This document shows, piece by piece, positions 9,271 to 19,189 of a stretch of DNA of 64,000 nucleotides. Origin of the DNA: Roseibium sp. MMSF_3544 (GTDB taxonomy: Bacteria; Pseudomonadota; Alphaproteobacteria; Rhizobiales; Stappiaceae); the NCBI RefSeq assembly GCF_030732845.1, contig NZ_JASHKA010000001.1:310001-374000 (forward strand). Reading direction: 5' to 3'. Within the stretch, counting starts at the first letter, position 1; each line of letters opens with the position of its first letter. A program made the position numbers and the translations under genes. The notes beneath the pieces were generated by a model that saw only the letters and a list, made by a program, of their open reading frames with translations, ran no database searches and had not been told where the DNA came from.

Positions 9271-10298
9271 CAGTTGGCGATACCGGTCTGGGTCCGCATT
9301 TCGGCAAGCGCTGCAGCACCGTCAAATCCGGTTTCCTTGACAGCTTCTGCCCAGGTGGCTTCGTGTTTTGCCGCAAGTTCTTCGATCTTGCTGAGCACAG
9401 CCGCCGGCGCATCGTAGACTTCGACGTCCTTGTCGGTGATGTATTCGGCACCACGTGCATCAGCACCGTCCCAAACGCCACCTGCCAGTTCGGCAAGAGC
9501 TGAGCCGGAAACCGCTTCAATGGCAGCCTTGTCCTCATCGGACAGTCCGTCCCAGACATCTTCGTTCATCACCATGAACCAGGACGTATTGTAGATGCCG
9601 CCCGGGACTTTCATGGATGAATTGACATAGTCGGTGAGTTTGAATGCCTGAAGGGCTTCTATGGGGAAGGTGACACCGTCGATCACGCCGCGCGAGAGCT
9701 TTTCATAGACCTCGCCCGGACCCATGAACTGGGTGGTGATGCCGAGATCCTGCGACAGGTCGGCGATGTAACCGCCGGGGGTTCGGATCTTGAGGCCGGA
9801 GAAGTCGGCAGGAGCTTCGATTTTGCGCTGGTTGTTGTGGAACATGCCGGGTCCGTGAATCCACAGTCCGAGCAACTTGGTTCCCTGGTGTTCTGCCTGT
9901 GCATCGAGCTTGCCGCCATAGACATCCCAATACGCCTTGGAACCGTCGGTCGCCGTGTCGGCTATGAACGAGAATTGTCCGATGCGCGAGCGCAGGAACC
10001 GGTCATCCCGCGTGAAGGAATGCAGACCATAGGTGATGTCCGCAACGCCATCGGCGGCAAGATCGTAGTGGGCCGGCGGCGGGCCGAGCGGCTTGGGAAG
10101 GATACGCACGGTCACACGGCCGTCGGTAGCGTCGGCGACCTGCTGTGCCCAGGGTTCCATGACACCTGTGACGATTGGGTGTTTCGGCGGTAGCCAGGAC
10201 GACAGCACCAGCTCGTCAGCCACTGCGCTGGCCACAAATCCGGACAGAGCCGTTGCTGTCAGGCCGGCCAGTATTGAAAGGCACTTGATGGATTTCAC
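9270..10298 (-). CDS. dctP: TRAP transporter substrate-binding protein, DctP type
   Basis: Periplasmic binding protein of 342 residues with a cleavable signal peptide (basic start, hydrophobic core, cleavage near SAVADE). The DctP fold is recognisable: LSSWLPPKHPIVTGVMEPW at the start, GLKIRTPGGYIADLSQDLG (the conserved carboxylate-binding arginine lies in the KIRTPG motif), and DGVTFPIEALQAFKL with NTSWFMVMNEDVWDGLSDED later. It is the first gene of the operon and is divergent from the marR gene over 126 bp. Confidence 0.95.
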   Translation of the reverse strand: MKSIKCLSILAGLTATALSGFVASAVADELVLSSWLPPKHPIVTGVMEPWAQQVADATDGRVTVRILPKPLGPPPAHYDLAADGVADITYGLHSFTRDDRFLRSRIGQFSFIADTATDGSKAYWDVYGGKLDAQAEHQGTKLLGLWIHGPGMFHNNQRKIEAPADFSGLKIRTPGGYIADLSQDLGITTQFMGPGEVYEKLSRGVIDGVTFPIEALQAFKLTDYVNSSMKVPGGIYNTSWFMVMNEDVWDGLSDEDKAAIEAVSGSALAELAGGVWDGADARGAEYITDKDVEVYDAPAAVLSKIEELAAKHEATWAEAVKETGFDGAAALAEMRTQTGIAN

Positions 10299-10377
10299 GG
10301 TTTCCTCCTCCCGTTATCCCGCTGATCGCCCGTCTTCCACGGAAAATCAGCGATTTCAGAACGCGTCACTCGAAAAT

Positions 10378-10393
10378 AGTTGCATGTGAAACT
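10378..10393. promoter_or_regulatory. Candidate MarR-type operator between dctP and marR
   Basis: AGTTGCATGTGAAACT is an imperfect dyad (AGTT/AACT ends, 12 of 16 positions symmetric; one flanking T/A pair extends it). It lies midway in the divergent intergenic region, where a MarR dimer would control both directions. The size and TT..AA symmetry fit MarR-family operators. No binding evidence. Confidence 0.4.
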
Positions 10394-10424
10394 AAGTCAA
10401 TCTTAAAATCAATCCCCAATCCGT

Positions 10425-10979
10425 ATGAATGATCGAGGCCATAGGACCGTGCCCGAAGAAATCAGAAGCAAGATGCAAACGCGTGCTGGCCGGGGCGGGG
10501 AGCAGGCAGACAGATCGGTGCCCGGTTTCGAGCTGCAGACCTTCTTTCCCTATCTCGTGCGCGTCTTTTACAGCGATGTCACCAGTGCGCTTTCGGAGGT
10601 TTATCAGCGTGACTATGGCATGATGCCGGCCGAATGGCGCACCATGGCGATCCTTGGATCCGCGTCCTTGGGCCTCCAGGCGAGTGAAATCGTTTCACGC
10701 TCTTCCATGGACAAAGTGGTTGTCAGCCGGGCCGTCAAGCGCATGGAAGAACGCGGATATCTGACCCGGTCGGCGAATTCGGAAGATGGGCGGAGCCAGT
10801 TGCTTGAGCTCTCCGGCGAGGGACGGGCGGTTTATGATGATCTTGCGCCGAAGCTTCTGGCGGTTGAACGAAAAATGCTAAGCGGGCTCACGGAGGCGGA
10901 AATCGCTGGGTTTCTGGCTGTGGCGCAGCGGATACGGGACAATCTGGCAGAGGCTGGGGACGCCAAGGGCGAGCCTTGA
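10425..10979 (+). CDS. MarR family transcriptional regulator
   Basis: A 184-residue winged-helix regulator. Central region: YGMMPAEWRTMAILG, then the recognition helix area EIVSRSSMDKVVVSRAVKRMEERGYLTRS and the wing SEDGRSQLLELSGEGR. It is divergent from the TRAP operon, which makes it the likely local regulator. The start is uncertain: the ATG at 10425 lacks a clear ribosome site, and an in-frame ATG at 10472 lies after a purine-rich run, which would give a protein about 16 residues shorter. Confidence 0.9.
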   Translation: MNDRGHRTVPEEIRSKMQTRAGRGGEQADRSVPGFELQTFFPYLVRVFYSDVTSALSEVYQRDYGMMPAEWRTMAILGSASLGLQASEIVSRSSMDKVVVSRAVKRMEERGYLTRSANSEDGRSQLLELSGEGRAVYDDLAPKLLAVERKMLSGLTEAEIAGFLAVAQRIRDNLAEAGDAKGEP

Positions 10980-11360
10980 CTACGGCCGTTCAGGGCCCCG
11001 CAGCGCACAATAAGCCAAAGCTGCTGCACGACGATAAAATGTCGTGCCATGACTTGACCCGCCGCTTTTCGGTTTGGTGGCAATTGGGTTCTGTGGGGTG
11101 ATCCGAGAACGTTAGCCTCGTAATCCCGTCTTGCCGCTTACGCAGCAAACCGGGACGACAAACCCGAGAAACCGTTTCGCGTCCCGTTCTTCCGGCGACC
11201 AGAATTATACCTGTTTTTCAAAGACTTGTACTCACTTGTGCTTTCTAAACCGGACGGCCTGGATCACGTCTGGCAATGACGGATCAGCGTGTATCTCTGA
11301 CCAAGACTAGCACCTGTGCGGTTGCGATCGCTCACTTTGAGCCGATTGAAAGCCTAGGAC
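10980..11360. other. Intergenic region without a recognised gene
   Basis: About 380 bp between marR and the terminator of the giant gene. It contains a hairpin just after marR (GCACGAC at 11026-11032 pairing with GTCGTGC at 11041-11047 across an AT-rich loop), which may end marR transcription although no clear T-run follows. No ORF with a convincing start and no RNA gene was recognised in the rest. Confidence 0.5.
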
Positions 11361-11387
11361 AAAAAAAGGCGGCCGGTGGCCGCCTTC
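11361..11387 (-). terminator. Rho-independent terminator of the giant repeat gene
   Basis: GGCGGCC-GGT-GGCCGCC (11368-11384) forms a 7-bp all-GC stem. Read on the minus strand it is followed directly by seven T residues. It sits 23 bp past the stop codon of the 2022-residue gene. Confidence 0.88.
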
Positions 11388-11409
11388 TCGTGAATTTGTC
11401 GCGTCCGTT

Positions 11410-14400
11410 TTAGTCGAAACGGCCGCTGGCGTGGGCCAGCATGGTGTAGACCTTGCCCGTGTCGGAGGTCAGATAGGTCTGGCCCAGCATGTTGTCACGG
11501 TCGTTTCTAGACACTTGTGCAAGCAACTGCTCGAAATCGGTCACGTAACGCTCCACTGCGGTGCGGAACTCCGGATCACGGGAGTACTTCTGACGGATCT
11601 CGTCAAATGTCTGCTGACCCTGGAGCGTGTAGAGGCGGCGGGTGAAAACGTTTCGCTCTCCGCCCCGGTAACGGTTCCACAGGTCGATGAAGGTCTCATG
11701 ATCGATTGCCCTGGCGATATCGACCGACAGTGAGTTGAGGCTTTCAACCGTGTGCAACGGGTTGCGGCCCATGCTGGTGTCTTCACCCGCATCATCCTCG
11801 TCCTGTGACGCGCGACGCAGAAGATCCGCGACCCAGCCCTTGCCGGCAGGGTTGCCGCTCTGCGGCTGTGCCGGTTGCTGGCGGCGCGGCTCCACCGGCC
11901 GGCCCTGGGCCGGGCGAAGGTCTGCAGACGGTGCCTGATGCACCGACGCCTGCTGTACCGGCGCAAATTGTGCCGGTGCGGGTGTGGACGGTTGCTGCGG
12001 GGCAGGGGCCGCGCTTGCGGTTGCCGCCTGCGCCTGCGGGCGGGAAATGTCGAGCGTGTTGGACTGCTTCGCCACGATCTCGGAGAGTTCGGTCAGCGCG
12101 CGGATCTGCTCGTTGACCACCTTGCGCAGCGCGGCAGAGCTCTCTTCGGCCTCGTCGGGCAGGTTGAGAACACCCTGTTTCAGCTCGTTGCGGGTTGCTT
12201 CCAGTTCGCGGTGGACATCACGGGCAACGTCGCGCATGCGCGTTGCCGCGTCACTGAAGCGTTCCGATGCATCGCTGACCGTTTTGGTCATCTCCGAAAT
12301 GATGTCGTCCTGAGCAGACCGGATCGCGTCGCGTGCTTTCTGGCCTTCCATGCCGGCCGTGAGACGCATGGATTCGAACTGCTCGGAAACCTGGTTGGAG
12401 GCGGCTTCTGCAGCCGCTCCCAGCATGTTGGCCGCATCGCGCGCCCGGTCGTCCGCCGACTCCAGGGTCTCGGAAAGCGTCTGGGTGAAGGACCGCATCA
12501 GCGTGTCGACCGCTTCCGTCTTTGCCAAAAGCGTATCGGCGACTTCCTCGATCGCCGTGCGGCGTGCCGCTACACGGCCCTCGACCGACGTGTTGGTGTC
12601 TTCCAGGTGACGTGCAGCGCGCGTCAGTTCTTCAGACTGATCACCAAAGCGGTTGGTCAGGTTCATGATGTCGGCAAGCGTCGTTTGCGTGACATCGCGC
12701 AGGTTGGACACCTGCTCATCAATGAGCGAGGTGGTCTGGTTGGTTTCCTGAACGGCCCGGTCGACAGCGGAGCGGAACTCGCCGGCGCGGCGGGCAAGGT
12801 TGCCTTCCACCTCGGTGAGGTTTTCCCCGGCAGTCGTGACAATGCCCTGCAGGTTGGTGTTCGATTCCTCGACCTTGTTGAGGATGTCGGTGACGTCGGC
12901 TTCCAGACGCTGCTTGGTATCGCTGAGGAGCGTCGCTGCCTTGTCGCTGCGCTCGCTGATGCTGGCGATGATGCGGTCGCCCGCTTCCACGAGCGTGCGG
13001 GTCGCATCGAGACCGGTGTTTGCAAACGTATCGGTGACATCGCGGCCCTTGACCGTGATGGCGTCGAGGATTGCACCATGGACTTCGGAAAGCCGGCCGG
13101 TCAGATCGTTGGCGCGGGCTTCGATCGCATTGATGAGCTCGTTGCCGTCTGTGCCGACAAGTTTGGCCAGTTCGCCGGAGCGGGCACCAAAGGCCTCGTT
13201 GAGCTGGGTTGCCTTTTCAAGCAGGTCGTTGGCGACATCATTACCACGCCCGACCAGCAAGTCAGCTGCTTCGGAAACGGCACTGTTGACGCGGGCGCGA
13301 ACCATGCCGGCTTCGCTCGACATCTGACCGCGGATCTCCTCCAGCGTGTTCGAAAGGGTCGCGCGTGCCTGCTCGCTCTCTGCGGAGAGGTTGCCGGAAA
13401 TCTCCGCAATTAGGCCGGACAGCTGGTTGCGGACCTTTTCGCTTTCGCCGGTGAGCGAGCCGCTGAATTCGGCAAGCGTTCCAGCATAGAGCGTGCGTGC
13501 CTTTTCACTCTCGGCGGCCATTGCTCTGGCTGCATCGCCGACGGCGGCAAGAACAAGATCCCGGATCTTGTTGCTTTCGCCGGAAAGTGCACCGGTTGCC
13601 TGTTGCATGGCGTTGCTGACGGTGTCGGCGGCCTTCTGGCTCTCACCGACGAGAACGCCACGTGCTTCGCCAACAGAGCCCAGGACGACCTGGCGCATCC
13701 GATCGCTCTCGCCCGTAAGCTTCTCGGTTGCCTGGGTGAGGGCACCATCAACGATTTCAACGGTTTTGGTGCGCTCGTCGGAGAGTGTCTGAACAGCTCC
13801 CGTCACCGCTTCCTCAACAACGTCGCGCAGGCGTGTGCTTTCCGTCGAGAGCGTTGCGCCCGCTTCGGAAATCACGGCCGTCAGAATGTCGCGGGCCCGT
13901 TCGCTTTCATCAGTAAGCGTACCGGAAATGCTTTCCAGACGGTCATTGAGGATCGATTCAAGCTGCGTGGCGCGGCTGTCGAGCGTTTCTGCGACTTCAA
14001 AGACCTTCGCTCCAAGAGAGACATTGATCTCGGCAATGCGCTCGGAGAGGGACTCCGTCAGTTCCTCGCTCTGCTTGCTGAGAACGTTGCCTGCTTCCGA
14101 CAAGCGGTTGTCGAGAGCGTTGGTCATCTCGTCCTGACCTTCGACGAAGGCCTTGGCGATTTCCTTGGTCCTGGTGATCAGGGTTTCCGAAATCTGCCTT
14201 GCACGTGCATCGAGTGTCTCGTCGATGCGATCAGTGCCGCTGGTCATGGAAGCTGACAGCAGTTCCGCCTTTTCGGCCATGGATGCTGCGGCACCGTCAA
14301 CGCGATCCGACAGGGTCTGACCGATTTCGGACGCCCGGTCTGCAAGCGTGTTGCCTGCGGATTCAATGCGTTGTCCAAGCTGGAGTGTGATCGCGTCGGA

Positions 14401-17400
14401 GCGGTCGGCCAGCACATCTGTAATGTTGCGGGTCTTTTCCTCCAGCGCATCGCTGATGCCCGTCGTGCGGTTCTCGATGGCATCTGCCAGGATCTGGGTG
14501 CGTGCTTCAAGCGTGGCTTCAAATGCCGCCGTGCGCTGATCGAGGGTCAAGTCGAGCGTGTTGATATGGCTGCCGAGCGAGGCATCCATCGTGGTAATGC
14601 GCTCGCCGAGGGACCGGTCCATCGTGGACAGACGGTTTTCAAGCGTGGCATCGATCGTGCTGACACGGGCGCCGAGCGACGTATCCATGCTCGCCAGACG
14701 GCTCTCCAGCGTCGTGTCCATGTAGGCGATTTTTTCACCGAGGGAGTTGTCCGCTGACATGAACCGGTGCTCGAGCGAGGCATCCATGGTGCTGATGCGA
14801 TCGGCAAGCGTCGCGTCCATCGTCGTGAACCTGTGCTCAAGCGACGTGTCCATTGTCGCGATACGCTCGCTCAGAGTTGCATCGATGGTGCCGTAGCGCT
14901 GGTCGAGGGAAGCGTCCATTGCGGCAATGCGGCCGTCAAGGGAGGCGTCAATCGAGGACAGACGCTCACCAAGCGTGGCATCCATCGTGGAGAGACGGTC
15001 GCCAAGCGTGTGATTGATCGTCGAGATACGTTCGCTGAGCGTGGCATCGAATGTCGAAATGCGCTGGTTGAGCGTGGAGTCGATGGCCGCAGTCCGGCTG
15101 TCCAGGGAATTGTCCATGGCAGCGATGCGGTCGCCGAGCGTGTTGTCGAGCGTGGAGAGGCGATCACCGAGCGTGGTATCAAACGTTGAAATACGCTCGT
15201 TGAGAGTGGAGTCGATTGCCGCTGCCCGGTTGCCCAGGGAGTTGTCCATGGCCGCAATACGGTCCCCGAGCGATGCGTCCATGGCGTCGATGCGCGTCGC
15301 GAACGTCGTGTCGAGGGTGGACAGGCGGGAATCGAGCGACTCCGACAGAAGAAGCGTCTTTGTGTCGAATGCATCGACGAGCTGCCCGCCGCGTTCGGAA
15401 ACGATCGTGTCCAGTTCGGCGAGCCGGCTCGACAGGCCCTCCTGAAGCGCGCCACCGCGGACTTCGAGCGTTTCGGCAATCTGGCTGCTCACCTGATTGA
15501 TGTTGTTCGCGACCCGGTCGCCGCGGCTGCCGATCAGTTCGGCAAGCTGCGTGCCCGTGTCCGCCAGCTTGTGGGTGAGGGTACCTGTCTGTTCGCCAAG
15601 ACCGGCGGCAAACTGGCTGGAGACGCTTTCAAGCGTGTTGCGGAAGCCGACCGTCTGTTGCTCCAGCATGGTCGCCATTTCGTTGCTGCGCGCTGTCAGG
15701 CGCTCGTCCAGCTCCGTACCATTGATGGAGATGGCGGTGTAAATGCGCTCAGAGATGCTGTCGAGCTTCTCTGCAAGCTCGCCGCCGCGCACGGATATTG
15801 TCTGCGTGAGAGAACCTGCCGTCTCGTCGAGCTTGGCGGCAATCTCGCCACCGCGCAGGGACAGGTCGACAACAATGCTCTCGCCGGTGCCGCGCAGGAT
15901 TTCCGCGACCTCGGTCGAACGGCCGGACAGCGTTTCGACGATTTCCGCTCCACGAATGGAGATCGTGTCGGTAACGGTCTGGCCGCGCTCGGAAATGCTC
16001 TCCACGACACGCTTTCCGGTCACCGCAAGCGACTCGTCAAGGCTGGTGACACGGCTGTCGACAGTGGTGACGAGTTCTTCGGTGCGCGAGGTGATCGTAT
16101 CGATCAGGCGGCCCGAGGTCAGCGACAGGTTGGCGTTGATCTCTTCGCCGCGCTGCGTGATGACGTCCCCGACGGTAATGCCGGTGTTCTCCAGCGTCGC
16201 ACGGAACTCTTCGGCCTTGTTGCTGAGCGTCGAAATCACGGAAGTGCTTGAAGATGAAAGCGTTTCGTTGATTTCGGTGCCGCGAAGCTCCAGCGTTTCG
16301 ACGAACGCGCTTGCAGTTTCTGCGAAACGTTCGTTCACTTGGTTGCCGCGCGCGGAAAGGGTTTCCCACATGGTCGAGCCGGTTTCGGCCAGATTATCGA
16401 CCAGTTCGTGACCCGTCAGGGACAGGCGGGACACATAGTCCTCTGCACGAACGCTCAGATTGTCGACGAGTTCGTTGCCGGAGGCGTTCAGCGTCGCACC
16501 GAGGGACTCGATCCTGGAATCCACGGTCGTGGTCAGTTCCTCAACCCGGCTGTTGACGGCGTCGATCATGCGCTGGGTCGACTGGTCGACCGTGCTGCCC
16601 AGGTCTCCGGAAGTTTCAGCAAGCTGGGCGGAATACTTCTCGTGCGCGCCCGCGATGGTTTCGCGAACTCTTTCCGCATTGATCACGATGGATTCGCGCT
16701 GGCTGACCAGTTCCTCAATCAGGGCGCGGATCTTGAGTTCATTGTCGTTGTAGGACCGCTCGAGCGAAGATACCTCATTGTGCACAAGGACTTCGAGCTC
16801 GCTGGCGCGCGCGATCGCGCGTTCGATCCCGTCGCCCATCGCGGCAACTTCGCGGCGGATGGCCTGGCCGACGCTGAGAATGGATTCCTTGGCCATGTCC
16901 TCCGGTTCTGCGAGGCGCAGGGCAACTTCCGTCATGCCGCGGGCGACGATGCGCATTTCCTGCGCGCGCCAGATCATCATGGCCATGACGAAGAAGAAAA
17001 TGATCGGGACGAGAATTCCGACGGCTGCGAGGATCATTTCCGGCGAGGAGAAAAGAGCCTGCGGATCGCTCAGCGACGCCATCTTCTCGGAGAAGGCGGA
17101 CATGAAAAGGCTGATGCCAAGTGCAGCCCAGACCGCGCTCAGTGCGAGCGCTCCCCAGAACGGGGCCGAGGACGGCCGGCGCTGAAGGGCATAGATCAGG
17201 TTTCCGATGTTGCGGCGATCGTCATTGGCCGCAGGCGGGCGGTTGTTGCGTCCGCGCCTGCGGGAGGAGCGCTGCTCTTCACGCGGCGGAGCACTTTGCT
17301 TGGCGGGTTTGGACTTCTTCGCCGGCTCGGCGTCAGCTTCTGTCGCCACACTTGCTTCAGGTGCCGGTTCTTCGGCAGGGATATTTGCATCAGGACCGCC

Positions 17401-17478
17401 GAAATCGAGTTTCAACGCTTCTTCAACTGCTGACAGTGCCGCTTCCGCCGGATCTTTAGCCTTTGTCGGATTTGCCAT
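11410..17478 (-). CDS. gpr: Giant membrane-anchored hendecad-repeat protein, GPR/RgsE-like polar growth protein
   Basis: A 2022-residue protein. Residues 1-100 are disordered, acidic then Arg/Lys/Pro rich. Two hydrophobic helices (about 107-129 and 148-170) anchor it in the membrane. From about 185 to 1750 it is almost entirely helical and lacks proline and cysteine. Within this, 22-residue units (such as LELRGTEINETLSSSSTSV) run from about 350 to 715, then about 25 uninterrupted 11-residue units of form xDxxLxxRxxx occupy about 719-993. A Pro/Gln/Ala linker (about 1800-1890) leads to a compact conserved C-terminal domain. The size, anchor and apolipoprotein-like repeats match GPR (Growth Pole Ring) of Agrobacterium and RgsE of Sinorhizobium, which form a ring at the growing pole. 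The function is inferred from that architecture. Confidence 0.85.
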   Translation of the reverse strand: MANPTKAKDPAEAALSAVEEALKLDFGGPDANIPAEEPAPEASVATEADAEPAKKSKPAKQSAPPREEQRSSRRRGRNNRPPAANDDRRNIGNLIYALQRRPSSAPFWGALALSAVWAALGISLFMSAFSEKMASLSDPQALFSSPEMILAAVGILVPIIFFFVMAMMIWRAQEMRIVARGMTEVALRLAEPEDMAKESILSVGQAIRREVAAMGDGIERAIARASELEVLVHNEVSSLERSYNDNELKIRALIEELVSQRESIVINAERVRETIAGAHEKYSAQLAETSGDLGSTVDQSTQRMIDAVNSRVEELTTTVDSRIESLGATLNASGNELVDNLSVRAEDYVSRLSLTGHELVDNLAETGSTMWETLSARGNQVNERFAETASAFVETLELRGTEINETLSSSSTSVISTLSNKAEEFRATLENTGITVGDVITQRGEEINANLSLTSGRLIDTITSRTEELVTTVDSRVTSLDESLAVTGKRVVESISERGQTVTDTISIRGAEIVETLSGRSTEVAEILRGTGESIVVDLSLRGGEIAAKLDETAGSLTQTISVRGGELAEKLDSISERIYTAISINGTELDERLTARSNEMATMLEQQTVGFRNTLESVSSQFAAGLGEQTGTLTHKLADTGTQLAELIGSRGDRVANNINQVSSQIAETLEVRGGALQEGLSSRLAELDTIVSERGGQLVDAFDTKTLLLSESLDSRLSTLDTTFATRIDAMDASLGDRIAAMDNSLGNRAAAIDSTLNERISTFDTTLGDRLSTLDNTLGDRIAAMDNSLDSRTAAIDSTLNQRISTFDATLSERISTINHTLGDRLSTMDATLGERLSSIDASLDGRIAAMDASLDQRYGTIDATLSERIATMDTSLEHRFTTMDATLADRISTMDASLEHRFMSADNSLGEKIAYMDTTLESRLASMDTSLGARVSTIDATLENRLSTMDRSLGERITTMDASLGSHINTLDLTLDQRTAAFEATLEARTQILADAIENRTTGISDALEEKTRNITDVLADRSDAITLQLGQRIESAGNTLADRASEIGQTLSDRVDGAAASMAEKAELLSASMTSGTDRIDETLDARARQISETLITRTKEIAKAFVEGQDEMTNALDNRLSEAGNVLSKQSEELTESLSERIAEINVSLGAKVFEVAETLDSRATQLESILNDRLESISGTLTDESERARDILTAVISEAGATLSTESTRLRDVVEEAVTGAVQTLSDERTKTVEIVDGALTQATEKLTGESDRMRQVVLGSVGEARGVLVGESQKAADTVSNAMQQATGALSGESNKIRDLVLAAVGDAARAMAAESEKARTLYAGTLAEFSGSLTGESEKVRNQLSGLIAEISGNLSAESEQARATLSNTLEEIRGQMSSEAGMVRARVNSAVSEAADLLVGRGNDVANDLLEKATQLNEAFGARSGELAKLVGTDGNELINAIEARANDLTGRLSEVHGAILDAITVKGRDVTDTFANTGLDATRTLVEAGDRIIASISERSDKAATLLSDTKQRLEADVTDILNKVEESNTNLQGIVTTAGENLTEVEGNLARRAGEFRSAVDRAVQETNQTTSLIDEQVSNLRDVTQTTLADIMNLTNRFGDQSEELTRAARHLEDTNTSVEGRVAARRTAIEEVADTLLAKTEAVDTLMRSFTQTLSETLESADDRARDAANMLGAAAEAASNQVSEQFESMRLTAGMEGQKARDAIRSAQDDIISEMTKTVSDASERFSDAATRMRDVARDVHRELEATRNELKQGVLNLPDEAEESSAALRKVVNEQIRALTELSEIVAKQSNTLDISRPQAQAATASAAPAPQQPSTPAPAQFAPVQQASVHQAPSADLRPAQGRPVEPRRQQPAQPQSGNPAGKGWVADLLRRASQDEDDAGEDTSMGRNPLHTVESLNSLSVDIARAIDHETFIDLWNRYRGGERNVFTRRLYTLQGQQTFDEIRQKYSRDPEFRTAVERYVTDFEQLLAQVSRNDRDNMLGQTYLTSDTGKVYTMLAHASGRFD
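14491..15324 (-). repeat. 33-bp coding tandem repeat (about 25 hendecad units)
   Basis: DNA encoding the 11-residue array of the giant protein. Each unit is 33 bp and encodes patterns such as MDASLGDRIAA, IDSTLNERIST and MDATLGERLSS. About 25 consecutive units show no insertion or deletion. Copies are diverged at the third codon positions rather than identical, so the array is old or under selection for exact register. Confidence 0.85.
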
Positions 17479-17758
17479 TCTAGGATCGCCTCACGTCCGT
17501 ACTCATTACTTACCGGTAAGTCTTGCCAGCTGCGACGTGCAGCTGCATTCCAAAGTCACCGGATGCGCCAGTTTGCGGTTGCCGCTGGACTCTCGGTTCC
17601 GCAAAACTTGTTTCTCGGGAAGGGCCGCCGCTGACCGACCGTCTTTATTTCGCTAGACGGTTCACTACCCACCTTGCCGCATCACCAACTGTAATGGCAC
17701 AATCTCTCCTAACGAACAAGAAACAGCAATGGCGTGAATCACTTAGGGGGCGGTTTCG

Positions 17759-18073
17759 ATGCCGAAATCGGAGAAAAATGACGTAGCGGAAGCTGGCCGA
17801 CAAAGTGGTGAGCCGGCGGCGTTGAAAATCGGAAATCTGACCGCTGCGCAAAAGCGCTGGCTGAAAAGGGGATTGGATCAGCCGGGTGGAAAATTAGCTT
17901 TGTTCGACGAAAATGGACGCGAGATTTCAGCTCGGACAATTCGCGCCTGTATCGACGCAGGCTGGGCAGAGCCTTGGTTTTCCAACCCAATCAAGCCTGA
18001 CTGGCTTGTCTGCAAGCTGACCCCGGCGGCGATCAAGACCCTTACCGCAAGTCAAAAGCGGAAAAAAAGTTAA
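17759..18073 (+). CDS. Conserved-looking small hypothetical protein
   Basis: A 104-residue basic protein of unknown function. AGGGGG lies 8 bp before the ATG. The core reads LTAAQKRWLKRGLDQPGGKLALFDENGREI and then a C-terminal motif NPIKPDWLVCKLT. There is no signal peptide or membrane helix. The pattern (a helix, a short beta strand pair, a helix) might be a small nucleic-acid-binding fold, but I do not recognise the family. It lies in a region divergent from the giant gene. Confidence 0.7.
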   Translation: MPKSEKNDVAEAGRQSGEPAALKIGNLTAAQKRWLKRGLDQPGGKLALFDENGREISARTIRACIDAGWAEPWFSNPIKPDWLVCKLTPAAIKTLTASQKRKKS

Positions 18074-18324
18074 CGACAACACCTGACAATGAAACGCGTC
18101 CGCTTGTCGGAAACGGCGGAAAGACAAGGATTTTTTGAAACGAGTTTTCGACGCCGCCAAAGCGCGCGTTAACCAAAAATTCAATTTTTTGGGGACATTC
18201 GCCCGATACGGACGATTCTTCGACCGGTTTAACCGGGCATTTCACCTCTTCAGCGCACAGTTTTGTCATCGTAAGCCTGCGGCAAGGTGCCGGCGGGCGA
18301 GAGTTGAGTAGCGCGGAGGCCCAA

Positions 18325-18687
18325 ATGGTCCCTTCTTCGATGGCCCGCGTCAGCGGCCACTGCCGTCCGGAAGCACCGATCGATCTTGTGCAGCTGGCAA
18401 CAAGCACGCTTGGCAATCGCGACCTGGAAGTTCAGGTTCTTCATCTTTTCAAGTCACAGTCGAGTTCAACACTTGAACGGCTTGCTCAGGAGACCGACAC
18501 CTCTGTGAGGCTTGATCTGGTCCACACGCTCAAAGGTTCGGCCCGGGCGATCGGCGCAGCGCGGGTCGCTGAGGTCTGCGAGAACCTGGAAGGGCGGATG
18601 AAGCAGACGTCATCTGCAGCGACCGAGGGACTTGAAGCGGCAGTCGACGAGACCAACAGCTATATCAAGGACCTGCTCGAAGGCTGA
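18325..18687 (+). CDS. Hpt (histidine phosphotransfer) domain protein
   Basis: Stand-alone Hpt protein of 120 residues. The phosphorylatable histidine is in LVHTLKGSARAIGAARV, the classic HxxKG(S)AxxxG motif, followed by the helix VCENLEGRM. I choose the ATG at 18325 because GGAGG lies 5 bp before it; a TTG seven codons upstream is the alternative. Such proteins relay phosphate between hybrid kinases and response regulators, for example in CckA-ChpT-type pathways, but no kinase or receiver gene is adjacent, so partners are unknown. Confidence 0.87.
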   Translation: MVPSSMARVSGHCRPEAPIDLVQLATSTLGNRDLEVQVLHLFKSQSSSTLERLAQETDTSVRLDLVHTLKGSARAIGAARVAEVCENLEGRMKQTSSAATEGLEAAVDETNSYIKDLLEG

Positions 18688-18774
18688 CGGATTGTCACAA
18701 TCGAGCCAGAATTTCTTTCGAAAGCGGCAGGGTCCTTGACCTTTGCGGTGGAATCTTTATGTCGGTTCAGCTGA

Positions 18775-19125
<351 letters not shown>

Positions 19126-19147
19126 GCATTGCGCGCCTGATCGTAAG

Positions 19148-19176
19148 AAAAAACCGCCGGAAAACCGGCGGTTTTT
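19148..19176. terminator. Bidirectional terminator between ferredoxin and MFS genes
   Basis: CCGCCGG-AAAA-CCGGCGG with an A-run on its left and a T-run on its right. It therefore works for both converging genes. Confidence 0.9.
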
Positions 19177-19189
19177 GAGTCGTTGAACG

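Noticed and set aside
10980-11360. Possible SRP, 6S or tmRNA gene in the gap
   Set aside because: Characteristic conserved loops, such as the SRP tetraloop region, were not found.
11875-13413. 512-codon plus-strand ORF inside the giant gene
   Set aside because: Long antisense frames are expected in high-GC repeats; no domain and no ribosome site.
14491-15324. 33-bp repeat as a CRISPR or intergenic array
   Set aside because: The repeats are coding, in frame, continuous and without unique spacers.
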